Source: Nocardia altamirensis NBRC 108246
Lineage (GTDB): Bacteria > Actinomycetota > Actinomycetes > Mycobacteriales > Mycobacteriaceae
Assembly: GCF_001612685.1 (NCBI RefSeq)
Contig: NZ_BDAY01000102.1
Location: forward strand, 1-41,097
DNA: 41,097 bases
Direction of reading: 5' to 3'
Within the stretch, counting starts at the first letter, position 1. Every line of letters begins with the position of its first letter. The notes below the pieces were generated by a model, which did no database searches, had not been told where the DNA came from, and worked only from the letters and a program-made list of their open reading frames with translations. The position numbers and the translations under genes are program-made. Shown piece by piece: positions 29,950-38,969 of this stretch.

Positions 29950-31392
29950 ATGACCCAAGTACAGACCCACTCCGCCACCCCGGAGCCGGCCACCGGAAGG
30001 TCCGCGCTCGACAGATTTTTCCGGCTGAGTGCACGCAACACCACCGTCTCGCGCGAAATCCGCGGCGGCATCACCACATTCGTCGCGATGGCCTACGTTA
30101 TCCTGCTCGTCCCGCTGATCATCGGCGGTGTCAAGGATATCGACGGCAACAGCCTGAGCATCGCCCAACTCACCACCGCCACCGCGTTTTCCGCGGGGCT
30201 GAGCACCATTCTGATGGGCGTCGTCGGCAACGTTCCACTCGCGTTGGCGGCCGGCCTCGGTGTCGTCCCGGTGGTCGCCTTCCAAGCGGCACCGTACATG
30301 ACGTGGCCGCAGGCCATGGGCCTGGTGGTGTTGATGGGCGTCGTCATCGTGATCCTGGCGGCGACCGGTCTGCGCACGATGATCATCAATGCCATTCCGC
30401 TGTCGCTGAAGAACGCGATCGGCGTCGGCATCGGCATGTTCATCGCGATGATCGGTCTGGTCTCGGCCGGAGTGGTCGGGCACGGGGCGCAGACCGGCCC
30501 GCCGGTCACGCTCGGTGCAAGCGGTCACCTCTCCGGTTGGCCCGTAGTGATTTTCGCGGTCGGGCTGCTGCTCATGCTCGCGCTGTTCATCCGCAAGGTG
30601 CCCGGTGCGATCCTGATCAGCATCGCCATCGCCACCGTGCTCGCCATCGCGGTGAACTCGCTGGCGAAGGTCGACGCGAAGGCATGGGGCCCGGTGGTGC
30701 CGGAGACACCGAAGGGCTTCTTCGCGGCGCCGGACTTCGGGCTCCTGCTGAACGTCGACCTGATCGGCGGATTCGCCAGGGCGGGTGGGCTTGTCGCAGG
30801 CGTCGTGCTGTTCACCCTGGTGCTCACCGGCTTCTTCGACGCCATGGGCACCGTGTTCGGCGTCTGTGACGAGGCGGGGCTGCTCGACGAGCGCGGCACC
30901 ATGCCCGGCCTCGGCAAGGTGTTGACCATCGACGGCATCGGGCAGGTCATCGGCGGTGTCAGCGGCGGGGCGGGAAACACCGTTTATGTCGAGTCGGCGA
31001 CGGGCGTCGGTGAGGGCGCCCGTACCGGCTTGGCGAGCGTGATGACCGGTGGATTGTTCTGTCTCGCAGTATTGTTCACCCCGCTCGCGGCGGTGGTGCC
31101 GATCCAAGCAGCCGCCCCGGCGCTGGTGCTCGTCGGCGCGTTGATGATGACCCAGGCCCGCAAGATCGACTGGGCCGACCTGGAGGTCGCGGTGCCCGCG
31201 TTCCTCACCATCGTGCTGATGCCCTTCACCTACTCGATCACCAATGGTGTCGGCGCGGGTGTCATCGCGTACGTGGTGATCAAGGCGGCGCGCGGGAAGT
31301 TCCGCGAAATCCATTGGCTGATCTGGGTGGTCGCCGTGGTCTTCGCAGGCTACTTCGGCATCTCGGCCATCGAACTATTGCTCGGCGGATAG
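29950..31392 (+). CDS. NCS2 purine permease (AzgA/GhxP type)
   Basis: A 480-residue integral membrane transporter with about 12-14 helices. It has the start of the AzgA group, REIRGGITTFVAMAYVILLVP, and the conserved ALAAGLGV and TGFFDAMGTVFGVCDEAGL. Members import hypoxanthine, guanine or adenine with protons. It supplies substrate to the xanthine dehydrogenase encoded just upstream. The start has a GAGGAGGG ribosome-binding site. The two leader hairpins may adjust its level relative to the enzymes. Confidence 0.92.
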   Translation: MTQVQTHSATPEPATGRSALDRFFRLSARNTTVSREIRGGITTFVAMAYVILLVPLIIGGVKDIDGNSLSIAQLTTATAFSAGLSTILMGVVGNVPLALAAGLGVVPVVAFQAAPYMTWPQAMGLVVLMGVVIVILAATGLRTMIINAIPLSLKNAIGVGIGMFIAMIGLVSAGVVGHGAQTGPPVTLGASGHLSGWPVVIFAVGLLLMLALFIRKVPGAILISIAIATVLAIAVNSLAKVDAKAWGPVVPETPKGFFAAPDFGLLLNVDLIGGFARAGGLVAGVVLFTLVLTGFFDAMGTVFGVCDEAGLLDERGTMPGLGKVLTIDGIGQVIGGVSGGAGNTVYVESATGVGEGARTGLASVMTGGLFCLAVLFTPLAAVVPIQAAAPALVLVGALMMTQARKIDWADLEVAVPAFLTIVLMPFTYSITNGVGAGVIAYVVIKAARGKFREIHWLIWVVAVVFAGYFGISAIELLLGG

Positions 31393-31404
31393 AACGGCAG
31401 AACA

Positions 31405-32472
31405 ATGCGTGACCTCGCGGCAGAACTCTTGCAATGGCATTCGGCGGGCAAGTCCTACGCCGTAGCCACCGTCATCGGTGTCAGCGGCAGTGCGCCGCGG
31501 CCGCCGGGCGCCGCCCTGGCGGTGGACGCCGAAGGCGTAGTGATCGGGAGCATTTCCGGTGGCTGCGTCGAGGGTGCGGTGTATGAGCTCTGCCGCGAGG
31601 TGCTGCGTACCGGGCGGCCGGTGCGCGCAAGTTTCGGGTACAGCGACGATGACGCTTTTGCCGTCGGACTGACCTGCGGCGGCACCATCGAGGTATTCGT
31701 CCAGCCGATCACGCCTGCCGAGCACGACACGATCGAGGCGCTGCTGCGGTCGGCCGAGCCGGTGGCCCTGGTGCGTGACCTGGATACCGGTGCCGCAATG
31801 GCTTTGGGGCCGTGGTGGACGCTCGGCGCGACCTTCGAACCAACGGTCGTCGCGGAGGGGCGGGCCATGCTCGACACCGGAAGCACCGGGGTGCGGGTGA
31901 TCGGCTGCGGCAGTCGTGAACGCACCGTGTTCGTGGAATCCTACGTACCGCCGCCGCGCATGATCGTCTTCGGTGCAGTAGATTTCGCGTCCGCGGTGAC
32001 CAGCGTCGGCCGGTTCCTCGGCTATCACGTCACCGTGTGCGACGCCAGGCCGGTGTTCGCTACCCCGGCCCGCTTTCCGGACGCGCACGAGGTGGTCGTC
32101 GAGTGGCCCGACAAGTATCTGGCCCGAACCACGGTCGACGCCAGGACGGTGCTGTGCGTGCTGACGCACGACGCGAAGTTCGATATCCCGTTGCTGGAGT
32201 TGGCTTTACGGCTTCCCGTCGCCTACGTCGGCGCGATGGGATCGCGGCGAACCCATGACGAGCGGATGGCCGCACTTCTCGCCGCCGGCTTGTCGGAATC
32301 CGAACTGGCCGTGCTGCATTCGCCGATCGGACTCGATCTGGGCGGGCGTACGCCTGCCGAGACCGCGGTCGCCATCGCCGCCGAGATCGTGGCGGTCCGC
32401 CGAGGCGGCTCGACACAGCCGCTCACCGTCAGCGACGGCCCGATTCACCGGGACTTATTGCCTGTCCGGTGA
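31405..32472 (+). CDS. xdhC: XdhC molybdenum cofactor insertion factor
   Basis: A 355-residue XdhC/CoxI protein. The N-terminal domain (about 10-80) holds GSAPRPPGAALAVDAEG and SGGCVEGAVYEL, whose cysteine is the conserved one. The C-terminal Rossmann domain (about 190-330) holds RMIVFGAVDFASAVTS and YVGAMGSRRTHDERM. It binds and sulfurates the molybdenum cofactor and delivers it to xanthine dehydrogenase. The sulfur in other bacteria comes from a cysteine desulfurase. It begins 12 bp after the permease stop and is probably the last gene of the first block. Confidence 0.92.
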   Translation: MRDLAAELLQWHSAGKSYAVATVIGVSGSAPRPPGAALAVDAEGVVIGSISGGCVEGAVYELCREVLRTGRPVRASFGYSDDDAFAVGLTCGGTIEVFVQPITPAEHDTIEALLRSAEPVALVRDLDTGAAMALGPWWTLGATFEPTVVAEGRAMLDTGSTGVRVIGCGSRERTVFVESYVPPPRMIVFGAVDFASAVTSVGRFLGYHVTVCDARPVFATPARFPDAHEVVVEWPDKYLARTTVDARTVLCVLTHDAKFDIPLLELALRLPVAYVGAMGSRRTHDERMAALLAAGLSESELAVLHSPIGLDLGGRTPAETAVAIAAEIVAVRRGGSTQPLTVSDGPIHRDLLPVR

Positions 32473-32507
32473 TCGGCTGGAGCATCCTACGAAATCGGCC
32501 GGAGAAT

Positions 32508-32530
32508 GATCGACCACCTTTGGGTTGATC
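32508..32530. promoter_or_regulatory. Candidate operator or promoter region of the glyoxylate block
   Basis: GATCGACC-(7 nt)-GGTTGATC is an 8-bp inverted repeat with one mismatch, in the 122-bp gap before the second gene block. Its presence suggests a separate promoter for the genes from 32595 onward. I see no clear -10/-35 pair. Confidence 0.4.
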
Positions 32531-32594
32531 TCATCTACCCCGATAGCGCGTAATCCACGCATACTTGGTGCAATTCGAGATAAAGGACCCGATA

Positions 32595-32975
32595 ATGCCG
32601 TTGATTTTCCTGAACGGCTCCGCCATGCGCGGAGGGCCGCTCAATCATCTGTTGAACGGTGCGCCGTTCGCCGGTGAAGCGAAAACCGCTCCGCGCTACC
32701 GATTCTTCTCGGTCGGCGACCGCTTTCCCGGCCTCGACCCCGCGCCGGACGGCGGACATTCGATCGTCGGCGAGCTGTTCGACGTGCCGCTCGATGTGCT
32801 CCGTGAGCAGCTGCTTCCCGCTGAACCGCCGGAGCTCGAGCTCGGCGCGATCGAGCTGGACGACGGTCGCTCGGTCCTCTCGATGGTGTTGCGCCGTCCG
32901 CCGACCTCGTACCCGGAACTGATCGACATCACGCGGATCGGCAGCTGGAAGAAATATCGCGAAGGAGCTGAATGA
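32595..32975 (+). CDS. AtzF C-terminal-domain-like (gamma-glutamylcyclotransferase fold) protein
   Basis: A 126-residue stand-alone protein. It resembles the C-terminal domain of allophanate hydrolase: FLNGSAMRGGPLNHLL at the start, TAPRYRFFSVGDRFPGL, then GHSIVGELFDVP and LELGAIELDDGRSVLSM. In allophanate hydrolase this domain removes CO2 from N-carboxycarbamate after the amidase step. The amidase domain is absent here. The gene opens the glyoxylate block and overlaps hyi by 4 bp, so it is likely to act on a ureido or carbamoyl intermediate of this pathway. That role is an inference. The ATG at 32595 follows AAAGGA. Confidence 0.75.
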   Translation: MPLIFLNGSAMRGGPLNHLLNGAPFAGEAKTAPRYRFFSVGDRFPGLDPAPDGGHSIVGELFDVPLDVLREQLLPAEPPELELGAIELDDGRSVLSMVLRRPPTSYPELIDITRIGSWKKYREGAE

Positions 32976-33772
32976 AGCATTACGCAGGGGAGTCCGGTCT
33001 CCCGAAATTCGACGTCAATTGTTCGATTCTCTTCACCGATCTGCCGCTGCTGGAACGTCCCGCCGCAGCCAAGGCGGCCGGATTCGACGCGGTCGAATTC
33101 TGGTGGCCCTTCGGTGAAGACCCGACACCTGCCGACAAAGAGATCGATGCGTTCGTTCGCGCGATGGATGACGCAGGCGTTGTCTTGGTCGGCCTGAATT
33201 TCATCGATCTGATTCCGGTGGGTCGCGGGCTGGTTTCGGTGCCGGGTGAGGTCACCAGGTTCCGGGACAACATCGAGGTGGCGGTCGGCATCGCCGAGCG
33301 CACCGGCTGCCGCGCCCTGAATGCCCTGTACGGCAACCGCATTGCGGGCGAGGACCCGGCGGTGCAGGACGAGATCGCGCTGGAGAACCTGCGGCTCGCC
33401 GCGAACGCCGCTGACCGGATCGGTGCCGTCGTCCTCGTCGAAGCACTGAATGCCCATGAGTCGCCGCACTATCCGATCGTCAGCGCCGAGCATGCCGTGC
33501 GCGTGATCGAGCAGACCGGCGCGCCGAACGTGCGGTTCCTCTGCGACCTCTACCACCTGGCAAAGATGGACGAGAACCTGATCGAGGTGATCAAGACGCA
33601 CGCGCGCCACCTCGGCCACGTACAGATCGCCGACGATCCCGGCCGCGGCAGGCCGGGCACCGGCGAGCTCGACTTCGCCACGCTCTTCGACACCCTCGCC
33701 GCCGCAGGCTACGACGGCTGGATCGGCCTCGAATACAAAGACCCCGAGCTGGATTGGACGTGGATCAAATGA
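32972..33772 (+). CDS. hyi: Hydroxypyruvate isomerase
   Basis: A 266-residue TIM-barrel protein of the AP-endonuclease-2-like isomerases. It converts tartronate semialdehyde to hydroxypyruvate and back. Typical stretches are NCSILFTDLPLLERPAAAKA, GFDAVEFWWPF, VLVEALNAHESPHYPI with the metal glutamate, and CDLYHLAKM and HVQIADDPGRGRPGTGELD with further metal ligands. It overlaps glxR by 4 bp. Its place next to gcl and glxR is the standard glyoxylate-disposal arrangement. Confidence 0.93.
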   Translation: MKHYAGESGLPKFDVNCSILFTDLPLLERPAAAKAAGFDAVEFWWPFGEDPTPADKEIDAFVRAMDDAGVVLVGLNFIDLIPVGRGLVSVPGEVTRFRDNIEVAVGIAERTGCRALNALYGNRIAGEDPAVQDEIALENLRLAANAADRIGAVVLVEALNAHESPHYPIVSAEHAVRVIEQTGAPNVRFLCDLYHLAKMDENLIEVIKTHARHLGHVQIADDPGRGRPGTGELDFATLFDTLAAAGYDGWIGLEYKDPELDWTWIK

Positions 33773-34644
33773 CCAAGATCGCCTTTATCGGCCTCGGAAT
33801 CATGGGAAGCCCGATGGCGGGCCACCTTGTCGCCGCCGGCCACGAGGTGACCGGCTACGACATCGGCCCGAAGGGGCTCGACAAGCTGAAGGCCGCCGGT
33901 GGTTCCGCCGCCCCGAGCGTCGCGGAGGCGGTGCGGGACAAGGACGTCATCATCACGATGCTGCCGCAGGACGAGCAGATCGAGGCGGTCTTCCCCGAGA
34001 TCGTCGAGCACTCGGTGCCCGGCGCGCTCTACATCGATTTCTCCACGATCACCCCGAAGACCGCGACGTGGACCGCCGAACAGGGCCAGAAGAACGGGCT
34101 GCGGGTGCTCGACGCCCCGGTCAGCGGCGGCGAGGCGGGTGCGGTGAACGCGGCGCTGTCCATCATGGTCGGTGGCGCCGCGGCCGACTTCGAGGCCGCG
34201 ACGCCGATTTTCGAGACGGTCGGCAAGACCTTCGCGTTGGTCGGCGGCAACGGCGCGGGCCAATGTGTCAAGGCGGCCAACCAACTCGTCGTCGGCGGCA
34301 CCTACGCCCTGGTGGCCGAGGCGATCCTGCTGATGGAGAACCTCGGCGCCGACGCGGCCAAGGGCCTCGACGTGCTGGCAGGCGGGCTCGCGGGCAGCAA
34401 GATCCTCGAGCTCAAGCGCGAGACCATGCTGGCCCGCAACTTCGTGCCCGGCTTCCGAATCGACCTGCACCACAAGGACATGGGCATCATCCTGCAGGCC
34501 GCCCGCGAGGCTGAGGTGTCCATCCCGATGGGTGCGCTCACCGCGCAGCTGATCGCCGCGGCGCGGGCCATGGGCTACGGTTCGCTTGACCACTCGGGCC
34601 TGCTGCTGGTGGCCGAGGCGCTGTCGGGCCGGAGCGAAGCATGA
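33769..34644 (+). CDS. glxR: Tartronate semialdehyde reductase
   Basis: A 291-residue member of the 3-hydroxyisobutyrate dehydrogenase family (2-hydroxy-3-oxopropionate reductase). It reduces tartronate semialdehyde to D-glycerate with NAD(P)H. The Rossmann motif GLGIMGSPMAGHLVAAGHEV begins near residue 8. The family substrate loop is DAPVSGGEAGA, and the catalytic lysine lies in VKAANQLVVGG. The ATG at 33769 overlaps the hyi stop; an upstream ATG at 33754 lies inside hyi and is less likely. It overlaps gcl by 4 bp. Confidence 0.93.
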   Translation: MTKIAFIGLGIMGSPMAGHLVAAGHEVTGYDIGPKGLDKLKAAGGSAAPSVAEAVRDKDVIITMLPQDEQIEAVFPEIVEHSVPGALYIDFSTITPKTATWTAEQGQKNGLRVLDAPVSGGEAGAVNAALSIMVGGAAADFEAATPIFETVGKTFALVGGNGAGQCVKAANQLVVGGTYALVAEAILLMENLGADAAKGLDVLAGGLAGSKILELKRETMLARNFVPGFRIDLHHKDMGIILQAAREAEVSIPMGALTAQLIAAARAMGYGSLDHSGLLLVAEALSGRSEA

Positions 34645-36443
34645 AGATGCGCACCGTCGACGCCGCCGTGCTGATCCTCGAAAAAGAGGGCTCGACACAG
34701 GCTTTCGGGCTGCCCGGCGCGGCGATCAACCCGTTCTACAGCGCGATGAAGGCGCACGGCGGCATCAAGCATGTGCTTGCCCGCCATGTCGAGGCTGCCT
34801 CGCACATGGCGGAGGGGTACACCCGCGCGGCCGCGGGCAACATCGGTGTCTGCATCGGCACGTCGGGCCCGGCGGGCACCGACATGATCACCGGGCTGTA
34901 TTCGGCCAGTGCGGATTCCATCCCGATCCTGTGCATCACCGGCCAGGCGCCGGTCGCGAAGCTGCACAAGGAGGACTTCCAGGCCGTCGACATCTCGTCG
35001 ATCGCCGCGCCGGTGGCGAAGTGGGCGGTCACCGTGCTCGAACCGGCGCAGGTGCCGGGCACGTTCCAGAAGGCCTTTCAGCTGATGCGCGAGGGCAGGC
35101 CCGGCCCTGTGCTGATCGACCTGCCGATCGATGTGCAACTCGCCGAGATCGAGTTCGACATCGAAACCTATGAGCCGCTGGCGGTGCACCGCCCGGCTGC
35201 TACGCGTGCGCAGGCGGAGAAGGCACTCGCGATGCTGAACGCGTCTGAGCGCCCGTTGCTTGTCGCAGGCGGTGGCATCGTCAACGCCGACGCCGCGCAC
35301 CTGCTTGTCGAATTCGCCGAGCTGACCGGCGTTCCCGTGGTGCCGACGCTGATGGGCTGGGGCACCATCCCCGACGATCACGCGCTGCACGCGGGCATGG
35401 TCGGCTTGCAGACCTCGCACCGGTACGGCAACGCCACGCTGCTGGAATCCGATTTCGTGCTCGGCATCGGCAACCGGTGGGCCAACCGGCACACCGGCGG
35501 CGTCGAAACCTACACCAAAGACCGCACTTTCGTGCACGTCGACATCGAGCCGACCCAGATCGGCCGGGTGTTCGCGCCGGACTTCGGCATCACCTCCGAC
35601 GCGGGCGCGGCGCTGCGGGTCTTTCTCGAGGTGGCCCGTGAGCTCGCGGCGGCGGGAGACCTGCCCGACCGCAGCGCATGGGCGGCGCAGGTACGTGCGC
35701 GAAAGCAGCAGGGCCAGCGCAAGACCCACTTCGACAACGTGCCGATCAAACCGCAGCGCGTCTACGAGGAGATGAACCGGGCGTTCGGACCAGACGTCCG
35801 CTATGTCAGCACCATCGGGCTGTCCCAGATCCAGGCCTCGCAGCTGCTGCACGTCTACCGGCCGCGGCATTGGATCAACGCGGGCCAGGCCGGTCCGCTC
35901 GGCTGGACCCTGCCCGCCGCGCTCGGTGTAGCGACTGCGGACCCGGAGGCGACCGTCGTCGCGTTGTCCGGCGACTACGACTTCCAGTTCCTCATCGAGG
36001 AATTGGCGGTCGGCGCCCAATTCAACATCCCGTATATCCATGTGCTGGTGAACAATTCGTACCTGGGCCTGATCCGTCAGGCGCAGCGGAACTTCAGCAT
36101 GGACTACTACGTCCAGCTCGACTTCGACAACATCAACAGCCCCGAGGTCGGCGGCTACGGTGTCGACCACGTCAAGGTGGCCGAAGGGTTGGGCTGCAAG
36201 GCGATTCGCGTCTTCGAACCGGACGGCATCGGGCCCGCACTGGAGAACGCGAAGAAGATGATCGTCGAATTCCGGGTGCCCGTGGTGGTCGAGGTGATCC
36301 TCGAGCGCGTGACGAACGTGTCGATGGGCCTGGAGATCGACAACATCGTGGAATTCGAAGACCTGGCGCTGTCCGCCGCGGACGCGCCGACTGCCACTGT
36401 CGCCATCGAACCGGAACCGGAACCGGTCGGAGGCGGCAGGTGA
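34641..36443 (+). CDS. gcl: Glyoxylate carboligase
   Basis: A 600-residue thiamine-diphosphate enzyme that joins two glyoxylates into tartronate semialdehyde and CO2. The N-terminal Pyr domain has valine (V50, in ARHVEAASHMAEGY) where nearly all ThDP enzymes have glutamate, a hallmark of glyoxylate carboligases. The C-terminal PP domain holds the cofactor motif GDYDFQFLIEELAV with NNSYLGL. FAD is bound in a non-redox role in known members. It is coupled on both sides (ATGA, then GTGA). The last 20 residues (PTATVAIEPEPEPVG) are an acidic, disordered tail. Confidence 0.96.
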   Translation: MKMRTVDAAVLILEKEGSTQAFGLPGAAINPFYSAMKAHGGIKHVLARHVEAASHMAEGYTRAAAGNIGVCIGTSGPAGTDMITGLYSASADSIPILCITGQAPVAKLHKEDFQAVDISSIAAPVAKWAVTVLEPAQVPGTFQKAFQLMREGRPGPVLIDLPIDVQLAEIEFDIETYEPLAVHRPAATRAQAEKALAMLNASERPLLVAGGGIVNADAAHLLVEFAELTGVPVVPTLMGWGTIPDDHALHAGMVGLQTSHRYGNATLLESDFVLGIGNRWANRHTGGVETYTKDRTFVHVDIEPTQIGRVFAPDFGITSDAGAALRVFLEVARELAAAGDLPDRSAWAAQVRARKQQGQRKTHFDNVPIKPQRVYEEMNRAFGPDVRYVSTIGLSQIQASQLLHVYRPRHWINAGQAGPLGWTLPAALGVATADPEATVVALSGDYDFQFLIEELAVGAQFNIPYIHVLVNNSYLGLIRQAQRNFSMDYYVQLDFDNINSPEVGGYGVDHVKVAEGLGCKAIRVFEPDGIGPALENAKKMIVEFRVPVVVEVILERVTNVSMGLEIDNIVEFEDLALSAADAPTATVAIEPEPEPVGGGR

Positions 36444-37651
36444 GCGGGCCGGACGCTTCCCACCAGCCCGCGACGTTCGATACCGCGGAGTTCGGCACGG
36501 ATATGCGCGGCGGGTGGCGCGAAGGACATTGCGTCGTCGCCCCCGACAAATTCAAGGGGTCGCTGACCGCGCCCCAGGTCGCCGCGCATATCGCGACCGG
36601 ACTCCGCCGGGTCCGCCCAGACGTTCCCGTGGTCACCATGCCGGTGGCCGACGGTGGGGACGGCACCGTCGACGCGGTGGTGGAGTCGGGCTTCGTCCGC
36701 TTCCAGACGAGCGTCACCGGTCCACTGGGATTGCCGGTGGCTGCCTCGTTCGCGATGAGGGGCGAAGCGGCCGTTATCGAACTCGCGGAAGCGTCCGGCC
36801 TGCGTCGGCTGCCTATTCGGCCGACTTTCCACACTGCCATGGCCGCAACGAGTTACGGCACCGGCGAGCTGATCCGTGCCGCCGCGGCCCGCGGTGCCAG
36901 GCGGGTGGTGCTCGGGCTCGGCGGCAGCGCGTGCACCGACGGCGGGGTCGGCATGATGTCGGCGCTCGGCGTGCGGTTCCTCGATGAGCAGGATCGCGAA
37001 TTGCCACCGGGCGGTGCGGCATTGAGCCGGTTGGCCCGCATCGACGCCACCGACATGCTGCAGGTGCCGATCATCGTGGCCTCCGACGTCGACAACCCGT
37101 TGCTCGGGCCGCGCGGTGCTGCGCACGTCTACGGTCCGCAGAAGGGCGCACGGGCGGGCGATGTGGACGAATTGGAGTGGGGCCTGGCACGGTTGGCCGC
37201 GATCGTCGAACGCGATCTCGGCGCCGATGTCGCCGAGCGGCCGGGTGCGGGCGCGGCTGGGGGAGTCGGCTATGCCGCACTCGCCTTCCTCGGCGCAACC
37301 GTGCGGCCCGGCATCGAGATCATCCTCGAGCTGATGTCCTTTACCGAGCAGATCGCGGGCGCCCGGCTGGTGATCACCGGCGAAGGCTCGCTCGACCCGC
37401 AGACCCTGCACGGCAAAGCGCCGGTCGGGGTTGCTCGGGCCGCGGCAGGCGCCACCGTGCCTGTCGTCGCGGTGGCAGGCCAGCGCTCGCTCACCAGCGA
37501 GCAGCTGCGCCGTGCCCACATAGAGCAGGCGTACGCGTTGACCGACCTCGAACCCGACCCCGAGGTGTGCATCGCGAACGCCGGACCCCTGTTGGAACGG
37601 CTGTCCGGCGAGATCGCCGGCGCCTGGCTGGGAGCGACTGCCCATGCATGA
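36440..37651 (+). CDS. Glycerate kinase (type I, GlxK family)
   Basis: A 403-residue kinase that phosphorylates D-glycerate, feeding carbon into glycolysis; type I enzymes usually give 2-phosphoglycerate. Family motifs are VVAPDKFKGSLTAPQVA near the N-terminus, PVADGGDGTVDAVV, GLGGSACTDGGVGM and LVITGEGSLDPQTLHGK. The first 30 residues are an extra, disordered extension if the coupled GTG at 36440 is used; an ATG at 36503 would give the usual length. The open frame runs far upstream inside gcl and is not coding there. It overlaps allantoinase by 8 bp. Confidence 0.92.
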   Translation: MSGPDASHQPATFDTAEFGTDMRGGWREGHCVVAPDKFKGSLTAPQVAAHIATGLRRVRPDVPVVTMPVADGGDGTVDAVVESGFVRFQTSVTGPLGLPVAASFAMRGEAAVIELAEASGLRRLPIRPTFHTAMAATSYGTGELIRAAAARGARRVVLGLGGSACTDGGVGMMSALGVRFLDEQDRELPPGGAALSRLARIDATDMLQVPIIVASDVDNPLLGPRGAAHVYGPQKGARAGDVDELEWGLARLAAIVERDLGADVAERPGAGAAGGVGYAALAFLGATVRPGIEIILELMSFTEQIAGARLVITGEGSLDPQTLHGKAPVGVARAAAGATVPVVAVAGQRSLTSEQLRRAHIEQAYALTDLEPDPEVCIANAGPLLERLSGEIAGAWLGATAHA

Positions 37652-38969
37652 TCTGGTTATCCGGTCGCGGCGGGTCGCATTGCCGGAGGGAATTCGGGCG
37701 GCGTCAATTGCGGTGCAGGACGGCAAGATTGCCGCCCTGGCCGACTACACGGCGGAGTTGCCTGCCGCCGCGACCACCGACCTCGCCGACCTCGTCGTGT
37801 TGCCGGGGTTGGTGGATTCGCACGTGCACGTCAACGAGCCGGGGCGGACCGAGTGGGAGGGTTTCGCCACTGCGACCAAGGCCGCCGCGGCGGGCGGGGT
37901 GACGACCATCGTCGACATGCCGCTCAATTCGCTGCCGCCGACGGTCAGCGTGCCCGATTTAGAGACCAAACGGTCTGTTGCGGCTGGGCAGTGTCACGTG
38001 GACGTGGCGTTCTGGGGCGGTGCGATCCCGGGGAACCTGGCGTCGCTGCGACCACTGCACGATGCGGGCGTCGTCGGGTTCAAATGCTTCCTTTCACCGT
38101 CCGGGGTCGAGGAATTCCCGCCGCTCGGACTCGGCGAGGTGGAGCAGGTGATGCGCGAGCTCGTCGCGTTCGACGGGCTGCTCGTCGTGCACGCCGAAGA
38201 TCCAGTGCGCCTGCGTGATCCGGTCGACGGCACCTATCGCGCGTTCCTGGATTCGCGGCCAGGTGCCGCGGAAAAGGCTGCGGTGCAGGAGGTTATCGCG
38301 CTCGCCGAAGCGACCGGCGTTCGTGCGCACATCCTGCATGTCTCGGCGGCCGCCTGCCTCGAGCCGCTCGCAGAGGCTCAGGCGCGCGGCGTCCGCATCA
38401 CGGCGGAGACCTGCCCGCACTACCTCACGCTATCCGCCGCCGAAGCATCGTCGACCGCGTTCAAATGTTGTCCGCCGATTCGGGATTCGGGCAACCAGGA
38501 CGCGCTGTGGCAAGGACTGGCCGACGGGGTGCTCTCGTGCGTGGTCTCCGATCACTCACCCTGCACGCCCGACTTGAAGGAAGGTGATTTCGCCACCGCG
38601 TGGGGCGGCATCGCCTCGCTGCAGATCGGCCTGCCCGCCGTGTGGACCGCCGCCGCCGAACGCGGCTTCCGGCTGACCGACGTGGTCCGCTGGATGGCGT
38701 CCGCGCCGGCCGAACTCGCAGGGCTGCAGCACAAGGGCCGCATCGCGATCGGCTGCGACGCCGACCTGGTCGCCTTCGACCCGTGGGCGCCGATCACCGT
38801 CGACCCGGCCACGCTCGCGCACAAGAACCCGATCACACCCTACGGCGGCCGCGAACTGCGCGGCCTCGTCCACGCCACCTGGCTGCGCGGCCGGGTCGTC
38901 GGCAACGGCAGGCCGCCCGCGGGCAACCTGATCGCCTTGCATCACAACCGACAGGGGAACCATGTCTGA
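37644..38969 (+). CDS. allB: Allantoinase
   Basis: A 441-residue cyclic amidohydrolase that opens allantoin to allantoate. The binuclear zinc site is complete: H60 and H62 (HVHVNEPGRTEWEGF), the carboxylated lysine K147 (VGFKCFL), H183 (VVHAED), the histidine in HILHVSAA, and D303 (SDHSPCTP). CPHYLTL is the substrate-region signature of allantoinases. It overlaps its neighbours by 8 bp on each side. It takes the S-allantoin produced by UraD and passes allantoate to the next gene's product. Confidence 0.94.
   Translation: MHDLVIRSRRVALPEGIRAASIAVQDGKIAALADYTAELPAAATTDLADLVVLPGLVDSHVHVNEPGRTEWEGFATATKAAAAGGVTTIVDMPLNSLPPTVSVPDLETKRSVAAGQCHVDVAFWGGAIPGNLASLRPLHDAGVVGFKCFLSPSGVEEFPPLGLGEVEQVMRELVAFDGLLVVHAEDPVRLRDPVDGTYRAFLDSRPGAAEKAAVQEVIALAEATGVRAHILHVSAAACLEPLAEAQARGVRITAETCPHYLTLSAAEASSTAFKCCPPIRDSGNQDALWQGLADGVLSCVVSDHSPCTPDLKEGDFATAWGGIASLQIGLPAVWTAAAERGFRLTDVVRWMASAPAELAGLQHKGRIAIGCDADLVAFDPWAPITVDPATLAHKNPITPYGGRELRGLVHATWLRGRVVGNGRPPAGNLIALHHNRQGNHV

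Noticed and set aside
35678..36439. N-terminal extension of the glycerate kinase frame
   Set aside because: It is out of frame within gcl and has no similarity to kinases; the coupled GTG at 36440 or the ATG at 36503 is the start.
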